From the NCBI GenBank assembly GCA_001303885.1, contig LJUE01000120.1, positions 1 through 7,009 on the forward strand: a DNA stretch of 7,009 nt, in the 5' to 3' direction. Positions within the stretch are counted from its first letter, which is position 1, and each line of letters opens with the position of its first letter. Position numbers and translations under genes: made by a program. Below, piece after piece: positions 1 through 7,009 of this stretch. The stretch is from Planctomycetes bacterium SM23_32 (GTDB lineage Bacteria > Planctomycetota > Brocadiia > SM23-32). The notes beneath the pieces were generated by a model. The model was not told the origin of the DNA and searched no databases. It saw only the letters and a list, made by a program, of their open reading frames with translations.

Positions 1-420
1 GGCAAGTGGCGCGGCGCGCCGGCGCTGGCCGAACTGGCAGGCGCCGCCTCAGCGGAACGGGAGCCCTGCCCCCGAATCGGCCCCCTGCGCGTCGAGCATC
101 CATCGTTCGCCCTCGACCTGCCCGCCTCCTGGGAGCTGGACACGGACGAGGAAGCCTGCCTGACGCGCGTGGCGCCGGCCGACGGGGCCGAGGTGCTCGT
201 GCGCACGGGCGCCGACCCCCTGCTCTACCGGCACAGCGTCGGCAAGGGCACGGTCTACGCCTTCACGTGGAGCCTGGACGCGCTGCTGTTCCGGAGCAAG
301 GAGGTGGACTACGCCGGCGACGATTGGGACTGGCTCTGGGAGGGGATCGCTTGCGAGCTGGGCCTCGAGTGCGACCCGTCCAACCCCATCGCGGAGGCCA
401 TCCGGGACGTCATGCGCTGA
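1..420 (+). CDS. C-terminal fragment of a protein, possibly with a glutamine-amidotransferase-like / beta-galactosidase-trimerisation-like domain
   Basis: An open frame runs from the first base of the window to a TGA at 418-420, giving 139 residues with no start codon needed inside the window, so the gene begins upstream. Codon use fits a real gene, with G or C at most third positions. The fragment is soluble. It has a segment reading HSVGKGTVYAFTWSLDALLF (residues 77-96), followed by a Trp-rich stretch (DDWDWLWEGI) and the tail SNPIAEAIRDVMR. A hydrophobic strand ending in GKGxVy and an aromatic strand is typical of the last part of amidotransferase-fold accessory domains, such as the trimerisation domain of GH42 beta-galactosidases and related domains of uncharacterised proteins in environmental bacteria. 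That resemblance is by eye only and the catalytic part is outside the window, so the function is not assigned. The gene converges on the histidine kinase gene, so the two do not share an operon. Confidence 0.6.
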   Translation, partial: GKWRGAPALAELAGAASAEREPCPRIGPLRVEHPSFALDLPASWELDTDEEACLTRVAPADGAEVLVRTGADPLLYRHSVGKGTVYAFTWSLDALLFRSKEVDYAGDDWDWLWEGIACELGLECDPSNPIAEAIRDVMR

Positions 421-460
421 AGCCGCGGGCTCGCGCCGCGCGCCGGAGTGGTGGAGCGCA

Positions 461-549
461 GCTCGCAGCCGAACTGGCGCCGGACAGACACGTGCCGCCC
501 GGGCCCGCGGGCACGCGGTGCGGCTCCTCGTAGCTCGGCGCCGAACTGG
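461..549. repeat. Imperfect 17-base direct repeat in the convergent spacer
   Basis: The 17 bases at 461-477 recur at 533-549 with 15 of 17 identical; both copies end in gccgaactgg or its near equivalent (ccgaactgg shared exactly), and they start 72 bases apart. The decamer gccgaactgg is also present at 28-37 inside the upstream coding region. The second copy contains a perfect 10-base palindrome (tcggcgccga, 535-544). The spacer 421-613 otherwise contains no gene I can support and no hairpin followed by a T tract that would mark a terminator. A weak inverted repeat, GTGCC at 492-496 with GGCAC at 509-513, is the best hairpin seen. Confidence 0.4.
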
Positions 550-613
550 GGAGGGGCTCCGGGATGGGCCGCACCTTGCTTCCCCCGGCGGACGGCCGTC
601 GCCCTGGCATCCC

Positions 614-2959
<2,346 letters not shown>

Positions 2960-2967
2960 CGGGCGCG

Positions 2968-2973
2968 CCCCTC
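2968..2973 (-). promoter_or_regulatory. Ribosome binding site fixing the GTG start of the histidine kinase
   Basis: On the minus strand GAGGGG lies 8 bases before the GTG at 2959-2957. The codon is GTG, not ATG, and this purine run is what supports it as the start. Confidence 0.55.
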
Positions 2974-3169
2974 ACGTGGACGAGAGGGCGGCCGGCGCCC
3001 ATGACCCGGAAGGGCCGCGCCGAGGAGCGCGCGGGATGGCACAAGTCGGGCGAGAACGGACGGCGGGCAGTCTCGACGCACGGTCTGCTGGCCCTCAAGG
3101 CCCCCCCAGGGCCGCGGCCGCTCTCCGCGAGGGCCGCTGCGACCCCGCACCTGGACTGATCGCCCCCGC

Positions 3170-3199
3170 ATTAGAGCACAAGCGGGAATGCAACTGCAA
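3170..3199 (-). promoter_or_regulatory. Candidate sigma-70-type promoter for the histidine kinase gene
   Basis: On the minus strand TTGCAG (3199-3194) is followed after 18 bases by TCTAAT (3175-3170), which matches five of six positions of the -10 consensus; the -35 match is weak (three of six). This is the most AT-rich patch of an otherwise very GC-rich spacer. A start near 3163 would give a leader of about 200 bases before the GTG. The leader contains two adjacent inverted repeats, GGCCCT/AGGGCC (3090-3095 with 3108-3113) and GCGGCC/GGCCGC (3114-3119 with 3132-3137). In DNA this rich in G and C such repeats can arise by chance. Confidence 0.3.
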
Positions 3200-3214
3200 G
3201 GCTTCGGGCCAAGC

Positions 3215-3230
3215 GGGCCCGGCAGGGCCC
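3215..3230 (-). terminator. Possible hairpin terminator after the URO-D-like gene
   Basis: Two GGGCCC blocks (3215-3220 and 3225-3230) are self-complementary and can form a 6-base-pair, all-GC stem with a 4-base loop, starting 22 bases beyond the stop codon of the URO-D-like gene. There is no T tract behind it on the minus strand, so it would not be a classical intrinsic terminator. The position fits the end of the two-gene DUF389/URO-D unit. Confidence 0.25.
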
Positions 3231-3252
3231 CCGGCGCAGGGATGAGGCCTGC

Positions 3253-4350
3253 CTAGTCCCCGGCCCCCGCCGCGTATGCGGCCTTCAGGCGCTCCGTGGC
3301 GTAGTGGTAGAGCTCCGTGGCGGCTGCCGCGTCGCCGGGCCAGAAGAACTTGAGCACCAGCCTCAGCCCCGGCCGGACGACCTCGACGACCCGGTCAACG
3401 GCCTCCTTCGTGCCGGGACAGCGCATCTGCACCGCCTTGCCGCTGCCGGCCATGGCCTCCGCGACCGCCGCCGGGTCGTTCGGGTTCGGGTCGCCGAGCG
3501 GATGCACGCAGCAGTCCACCAGCATCAACGTGTCCATCGCGAGCATGGCGGGCAGCGCGTGCGTCCCGTCGCCGCAGAAGTGGAGGGCCACGCCGCCGAA
3601 CTCCTCGCCCAGGGCCTCGTTATAGGGGTCGGTGAAGCGCCGGCTGAAGTCGGCCGAGCAGAAGGACTGGTTGTCGTCGGAGACGGCGATGCCGCCCACC
3701 CCGGGGGCCGAGGGCATGATGTGGCCCGGCCCGGCGCGGCCCTCGCCGATGGCGTCGGCCTGCATGCGGCTGAACGTGATGATGCTCGCGTTGATCCGCT
3801 CCAGCAGCCGGTGGGCGTGCTGAGGCTCGGTAAGGCACTCGATCATGAAGTTCGACGCGTCCACCACGAGCGTGGCGGTGTCGTTGGCCGACTGCGTGTC
3901 GGTGAGCGCGATGGGCAGCGCGTCCCCGGTTCGCTCCTTGAAGTAGGCGATGGTCTCCATCACCAGGCACATCATCTCGTTGTCGCTCGGGGCCAGGGGG
4001 TCGAACTCCAGCGCCTCCTCGGCGTGGGCGAAAGCGACGCGGGTCGAGGGGGCCTGGTCCTCCTCCCAGACGTTCTCGCAGCCGAAGCTGCACGCGTAGA
4101 TGCCCACCCCGTGCCACGGCTCCAGGTAAGGCAGTGCGTCCATCTCCGCGTCGAGGGCGGCGTGGATGGGCACGAAGTTCTCGCGGAATGCCTGCTCGGG
4201 GGTGCGCACGTTGCCCCAGGCGTCCGACGGCGGCCAGGTGTAGACGAGGAAGTCGCGCCGCCCCTCGTAGAAGTCGCGGACGCGCCCGTGGCGGTCGGCG
4301 GCCACCTGCTGGTAGCGGTCAACGACCCCCTTCACGTCGCGTGCCAGCAT
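3253..4350 (-). CDS. Uroporphyrinogen-decarboxylase (URO-D) superfamily protein, not HemE
   Basis: This 365-residue soluble protein has the size and layout of the URO-D/MtaA/CmuA barrel superfamily, whose members decarboxylate uroporphyrinogen III or move methyl groups between corrinoids and thiols. The best marker is HFCGDG (257-262), matching the HxCG motif that supplies two zinc ligands in the methyltransferase branch. It is preceded by SADFSRRFTDPYNEAL (232-247), which fits the usual segment before that motif. The N-terminus (VYTWPPSDAWGN, 36-47) lacks the arginine-bearing MRQAGRY-type signature of true uroporphyrinogen decarboxylase, so a role in haem synthesis is unlikely. Near the C-terminus, LKFFWPGDAAAA (333-344) occupies the place where methyltransferases carry the third ligand cysteine; none is present, though Cys280, Cys281 and Cys311 lie nearby. 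The substrate is unknown. The ATG at 4350-4348 has a near-perfect ribosome binding site. The gene follows the DUF389 gene by 30 bases and is probably co-transcribed with it. Confidence 0.85.
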   Translation of the reverse strand: MLARDVKGVVDRYQQVAADRHGRVRDFYEGRRDFLVYTWPPSDAWGNVRTPEQAFRENFVPIHAALDAEMDALPYLEPWHGVGIYACSFGCENVWEEDQAPSTRVAFAHAEEALEFDPLAPSDNEMMCLVMETIAYFKERTGDALPIALTDTQSANDTATLVVDASNFMIECLTEPQHAHRLLERINASIITFSRMQADAIGEGRAGPGHIMPSAPGVGGIAVSDDNQSFCSADFSRRFTDPYNEALGEEFGGVALHFCGDGTHALPAMLAMDTLMLVDCCVHPLGDPNPNDPAAVAEAMAGSGKAVQMRCPGTKEAVDRVVEVVRPGLRLVLKFFWPGDAAAATELYHYATERLKAAYAAGAGD

Positions 4351-4356
4351 CGGGCG

Positions 4357-4363
4357 ACCTCCT
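4357..4363 (-). promoter_or_regulatory. Strong ribosome binding site of the URO-D-like gene
   Basis: AGGAGGT on the minus strand sits 6 bases before the ATG at 4350-4348. It is the strongest ribosome binding site in the window and lies in the 30-base gap behind the DUF389 gene, suggesting efficient translation from a shared message. Confidence 0.8.
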
Positions 4364-4380
4364 CGGGACGGCGCCTCGGT

Positions 4381-5403
4381 TCAGGGCGCCGGCGCGGCAG
4401 GCATGTGGCGCTGGGACAGCACTATGGCCACCAGCAGCGCCAGCAGGAGCAGCATCCAGAGCATCAACGCGTTGCGCGCCGCCCGTTTGGCCTTGCCGGT
4501 CTCCCACCAGGTGCGGGGCCGGATGCCGCGCGCCAGGAAGGTGGCCACGCCCGCCAGGTTGACGCAGATCAGGTTGGTGAAGAACAGCAGCCCCGCGCCC
4601 ACGGCCATCGCCCAGCGCGCCCCGCCGAGCATCAGGCCGGCAGCCACCAGCGGAGGCAGCAGGGCCACGGCCACCATGACCCCCACCAGCGGCGTGTGGA
4701 CGCCCGTTGTGAAGGCCAGCGCGCCGGCGCATCCCGCCGCCAGCGCCAGCACCACGTCGGGCAGGGACACCTGCGTGCGGAACAGCAGCTCCGGGATGTC
4801 CGGGCTGACGTGGAGGACCATCCCGAGACAGAAGCTGATGGCCAGTGCCGCGGCGATGCCGACCAGGTTGGTCTTGAGCGCCCGGCGCCCCAGGGGGCCG
4901 TCGCCGAGCGTCGTCGCGAAAGCGAACGCCATGTTGGGGCCCAGCAGCGGCGCGATGACCATGGCGCCGATGATAACGGCGACGTTGTTGCGCCACATGC
5001 CGACGGCCGCCACGAGGCTGGACAGGGCGATCATGGCCAGGAAGATGCGCGTGAGCTGGGCCGAGGCGGACACCTCCGCGCGCAGCTCCTGGCGGCTGAT
5101 GCGGGGCGGCTCGGAAGGACGCAGGCCCTCCCCGTCGCCCTCCTCCTCGGCCGGTTCGGGACGCGGCACGGCGGCCTGCACGGGCAGCACCAGCACGCGG
5201 AAGCCTTCCATGCCCCCGAAGTGCCCCTCCAGAGAGTCGAGCACGGGCTCGGCCTGCTGGGCCAGCAGCAGCATCTTCACGATGATCTGGCCGCCCAGCA
5301 GACGGTCATGCCAGAGGCCGAGGGGCTTGTACTGCCTGACGAGGTCCTCGACCTCGGCGCCCCTCTCCTCCGGGCAGACCATCTCTATAAGCCGCAGCGC
5401 CAT
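4381..5403 (-). CDS. DUF389 / TIGR00341-type integral membrane protein of unknown function
   Basis: The 340-residue product has the two-part build of the DUF389 (TIGR00341) family. A cytosolic alpha/beta domain (about 1-76) opens with RLIEMVCPEE and ends in GFRVLVLPV. A charged, proline- and glutamate-rich linker follows (about 79-100). The membrane part has about seven hydrophobic segments (near 117-135, 140-163, 178-198, 214-234, 236-259, 266-290 and 310-330). Family-typical motifs include SRQELRAEVSASA (103-115), IIGAMVIAPLLGPNMA (144-159), ALLPPLVAAG (247-256) and NLICVNLAGVATF (277-289). The biochemical role of the family is not established; a transporter or channel-like role is a guess from the build. 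The ATG at 5403-5401 has a moderate ribosome binding site (AAGGG, 9 bases upstream) and a good candidate promoter just behind it. The gene precedes the URO-D-like gene by 30 bases, so the two likely form an operon. Confidence 0.9.
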   Translation of the reverse strand: MALRLIEMVCPEERGAEVEDLVRQYKPLGLWHDRLLGGQIIVKMLLLAQQAEPVLDSLEGHFGGMEGFRVLVLPVQAAVPRPEPAEEEGDGEGLRPSEPPRISRQELRAEVSASAQLTRIFLAMIALSSLVAAVGMWRNNVAVIIGAMVIAPLLGPNMAFAFATTLGDGPLGRRALKTNLVGIAAALAISFCLGMVLHVSPDIPELLFRTQVSLPDVVLALAAGCAGALAFTTGVHTPLVGVMVAVALLPPLVAAGLMLGGARWAMAVGAGLLFFTNLICVNLAGVATFLARGIRPRTWWETGKAKRAARNALMLWMLLLLALLVAIVLSQRHMPAAPAP

Positions 5404-5431
5404 GCCCAGCCACCCTTGAGGTGCGGGCCGT

Positions 5432-5461
5432 AGTGTAGGAGTTCTGCCGGCCGAGCGTCAA
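5432..5461 (-). promoter_or_regulatory. Candidate sigma-70-type promoter of the DUF389/URO-D operon
   Basis: On the minus strand TTGACG (5461-5456, five of six consensus bases) is followed after 18 bases by TACACT (5437-5432, four of six). Transcription would begin near 5425 and leave a leader of about 20 to 25 bases before the ATG at 5403. It is the best promoter-like pair in the window and lies in a 125-base intergenic gap. Confidence 0.5.
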
Positions 5462-5528
5462 GACGGCGCCGGTCCGTGCGCGACCGCCTGCGGGGGGCGG
5501 CCGTGCGGGCTCGGCAGCAGACGGGGCC

Positions 5529-6245
5529 TTACGCACCCGAGCCGCCGCGGGGTCTGCGCAGGAAGATGTCCAGGAAGGCGTTGACGACCCGGGTGGGGAA
5601 GAACCAGCCCTTCATCCTCTGCGACAGGCGGGCGGCGCGCGCGTCGGACTCCGACTCGACGAGCATCGCCGGACAGAGCCGCCGCTTCCAGTTCTGCACG
5701 GCCAGCCAGTCCAGCCGGCCCAGCAGCTTGACAGCCAGGGCCCCGTGCCGCTTGTGCAGGTCGAAGCAGAGCGCGCTCTCGAAGTCCAGCACCACGGGGC
5801 GCCCCTCGGGCGAGGCCATGAGGTTGGAGCGGTGCTTGAGGTCCAGATGGACGACGCCGCGCGCGTGCAACTGCCGCACTGTGTCCGCCAGCCTGGCCAC
5901 GAACGCGCGGTTCCCGTTCAGGGCGGGATCGCCCCTGCGGGCGGGCCGACCGCTCACGAAGGTCATGGCCACGCTGTAGCCGTCCGGCCGCCCGCGGAAT
6001 TGCGGCACGCCCTCTACTCCCTCCAGCCGGCGCAGGGCGCGGGCCTCCCGGCGCGTGAAAGCCCTGCCCAGCACGCTGCGCCACGCCCCTGCCTTGCGGC
6101 TGTAGTCCTTGAGCAGCACCTCCTCCTCGCCGACCCGGTAGATCAGCAGGTCGGCCTTGCGGGGGCCGCCCCGCCGCAGGGCGCGCACGGGACGCCCCTC
6201 CAGCTCAGACCGGGTAAGGCGCTTGGCAGGGCCTGCGGCGCACAC
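5529..6245 (-). CDS. Small RIO/WaaP (Kdo kinase)-like protein kinase-fold enzyme
   Basis: This 238-residue protein is a compact kinase-fold enzyme with every core catalytic residue visible: Lys46 in VLLKD for ATP, Glu67 in the following helix (RREARAL), the catalytic loop HLDLKHRSN with Asp135 and Asn141, and LDFESA with metal-binding Asp154 in place of DFG. The glycine-rich loop is poorly defined. The small size and the HxDxKxxN/LDFE pattern are closer to RIO, Bud32 and WaaP-type lipopolysaccharide kinases than to Hanks-type Ser/Thr kinases. The basic C-terminal region (184-232) has aromatic and hydrophobic patches but no clear membrane span, so peripheral membrane contact is possible. The substrate, whether sugar, lipid or protein, cannot be told from the sequence. 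The GTG start (6245-6243) has GGAGA 10 bases upstream. The gene lies 83 bases behind the diguanylate cyclase and 125 bases before the DUF389 gene, so it may be transcribed alone. Confidence 0.8.
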   Translation of the reverse strand: MCAAGPAKRLTRSELEGRPVRALRRGGPRKADLLIYRVGEEEVLLKDYSRKAGAWRSVLGRAFTRREARALRRLEGVEGVPQFRGRPDGYSVAMTFVSGRPARRGDPALNGNRAFVARLADTVRQLHARGVVHLDLKHRSNLMASPEGRPVVLDFESALCFDLHKRHGALAVKLLGRLDWLAVQNWKRRLCPAMLVESESDARAARLSQRMKGWFFPTRVVNAFLDIFLRRPRGGSGA

Positions 6246-6255
6246 CGGCAGAACG

Positions 6256-6260
6256 TCTCC
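6256..6260 (-). promoter_or_regulatory. Ribosome binding site supporting the GTG start of the small kinase
   Basis: GGAGA on the minus strand lies 10 bases before the GTG at 6245-6243. No ATG is found in frame between this point and the conserved kinase core, which favours the GTG. Confidence 0.45.
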
Positions 6261-6286
6261 GAAGAAGGGGCCGACGGACGCCGCTC

Positions 6287-6316
6287 ACGATACACGGTAA
6301 GGAAGACCCGGTTCAA
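6287..6316 (-). promoter_or_regulatory. Candidate promoter of the small kinase gene
   Basis: On the minus strand TTGAAC (6316-6311) is followed after 18 bases by TATCGT (6292-6287); each matches four of six consensus bases. Transcription would begin near 6280, about 35 bases before the GTG. The -35 element lies inside a short interrupted palindrome (cggttcaaccg, 6309-6319), which could be a protein-binding site or chance. Confidence 0.35.
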
Positions 6317-6328
6317 CCGCGCCGGCGT

Positions 6329-7009
6329 CTACTGGCGGCCGTGCTTGCTGCGGGAGCCGCCCTCGTAGCAGGCCAGCCCGTCCCGACCGGCTCGCTTGAC
6401 CTCATAGAGGGCCTCGTCGGCGCGCTTCAGCAGGTCGCCGCCCGAAACGTCCTCCTGAGGCAGGGCCGCCGCCACCCCGACCGAGACGGTCACCGGCACG
6501 CCATGTCGGCCGAAGGGCTTGCCGCGCACCGAGGCAATGATCCGCTCGCCCACGGCCTTGGCCCCCTTCAGGTCCGTCTGCGGCAGGATGACGACGAACT
6601 CGTCCCCCCCGTAGCGCACCAGGTAGTCGGTCGCCCGGACCGCCTCGCGGCAGCGGTCGCAGAAATCCCTCAGCACCAGGTCGCCGAAAGCGTGGCCGTA
6701 GCTGTCGTTCAGGGACTTGAAGTGGTCCACGTCCATGAGGAGCACCGAGACGGCGTAGCCGTAGCGGCGCCCGTAGGCGATCTCCGTCTCCAGCACCTCG
6801 AAGACGGCGCCGGAGGCGTAGGCGCCCGTGGTGCTGTCGGTGGTGGCCGCTATCTCGAGCGCCTCCCGCTGGTCTTCCAGCTCACGGTTGAGCCGCTCGA
6901 GCTGCTTCATGCGCTCTTCCTGCCAGGCCAGGTCCGACGCCACCAGGAAGGCCAGCCGCCCCGGCCGGTCGCATAGCGAGCATATGGCCACGTGCACGGG
7001 CACGGGCCG
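6329..7009 (-). CDS. Diguanylate cyclase (GGDEF domain), N-terminus beyond the window
   Basis: The frame stays open through the right edge of the window, so the 226 residues seen are a C-terminal part; a GTG at 7003 is in frame but has no support as the start. Numbering from that GTG, residues 1-25 end in GRLAFLVASDLAW, like the last strand of a PAS/PAC sensor domain. A charged helix (about 28-52) leads into the cyclase. The GGDEF domain makes cyclic di-GMP from two GTP. It shows MDVDHFKSLNDSYGH (90-104) with metal-binding Asp91, the active-site loop GGDEF (132-136), and ADEALYEVKRAGRDG (195-209). Arg123 and Asp126 form an RxxD at the right distance before GGDEF to be the product-inhibition I-site. 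The usual DxLTGLxNR signature at the domain start is altered to DSTTGAYASG (56-65). No EAL or HD-GYP phosphodiesterase domain follows. The stop is TAG at 6331-6329. Confidence 0.92.
   Translation of the reverse strand, partial: RPVPVHVAICSLCDRPGRLAFLVASDLAWQEERMKQLERLNRELEDQREALEIAATTDSTTGAYASGAVFEVLETEIAYGRRYGYAVSVLLMDVDHFKSLNDSYGHAFGDLVLRDFCDRCREAVRATDYLVRYGGDEFVVILPQTDLKGAKAVGERIIASVRGKPFGRHGVPVTVSVGVAAALPQEDVSGGDLLKRADEALYEVKRAGRDGLACYEGGSRSKHGRQ

Noticed and set aside
421..613. An intrinsic terminator between the converging genes
   Set aside because: Short GC inverted repeats exist (for example 492-513), but none has a stable long stem followed by a T tract on either strand.
2960..3252. 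A small gene or riboswitch in the spacer between the histidine kinase and the URO-D gene
   Set aside because: Short open frames here lack ribosome binding sites or domain-like translations, and I could not match the bases to any known riboswitch core, including a cobalamin box that might have suited the URO-D neighbour.
3253..4350. Calling the URO-D protein HemE of haem synthesis
   Set aside because: The arginine-bearing N-terminal signature of true uroporphyrinogen decarboxylase is absent and no other haem gene is nearby.
3304..5433. A 709-codon open frame on the plus strand spanning the URO-D and DUF389 genes
   Set aside because: It crosses two well-supported minus-strand genes and their intergenic gap. 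Its translation is a His-, Gln- and Arg-rich stretch without domains, as expected of a shadow of GC-rich coding sequence.
5745..6976. Plus-strand open frames opposite the small kinase and the GGDEF gene (5745-6368 and 6341-6976)
   Set aside because: Both are antisense to genes with clear catalytic motifs and have no recognisable domain or ribosome binding site.

Overview
This is a GC-rich bacterial chromosomal window holding six genes: one partial gene on the plus strand at the left edge, and five genes in a row on the minus strand (the rightmost also partial). No rRNA, tRNA, CRISPR array, transposase, integrase or phage gene is visible. The gene mix (an atypical uroporphyrinogen-decarboxylase-superfamily protein, a multi-PAS hybrid histidine kinase, a diguanylate cyclase, and a possible glutamine-amidotransferase-like C-terminus) and the strong G/C preference at third codon positions would fit an environmental bacterium such as a Planctomycetota, Armatimonadota or related candidate-phylum member. 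That placement is inference; no marker gene settles it.

Layout from left to right. Bases 1-420 (+) are the C-terminal 139 residues of a protein that begins outside the window. Bases 421-613 are a spacer between converging genes, with a short imperfect direct repeat and a palindrome. Bases 614-2959 (-) encode a soluble hybrid sensor histidine kinase (PAS-PAS-PAS-HisKA-HATPase-REC). Bases 2960-3252 are a 293-base spacer with a candidate promoter and leader for the kinase and a possible terminator for the gene behind it. Bases 3253-4350 (-) encode a URO-D superfamily protein, and 4381-5403 (-) a DUF389/TIGR00341-type membrane protein. These two are 30 bases apart, apparently share one promoter, and form the only clear operon. 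Bases 5529-6245 (-) encode a small RIO/WaaP-like kinase with its own candidate promoter. Bases 6329-7009 (-) are the C-terminal part of a diguanylate cyclase whose N-terminus lies beyond the right edge.

Functionally the window is rich in signalling: phosphorelay, c-di-GMP synthesis and a small phosphotransferase. The genes are separated by 83-293 base gaps, except for the URO-D/DUF389 pair, so they are probably mostly independent transcription units. I see no convincing new multi-gene system. The most interesting points are the URO-D homologue that lacks residues expected of both HemE and the zinc-thiol methyltransferase branch while pairing with a membrane protein of unknown function, the altered N-terminal signature of an otherwise canonical GGDEF domain, and the compact kinase of unknown substrate.
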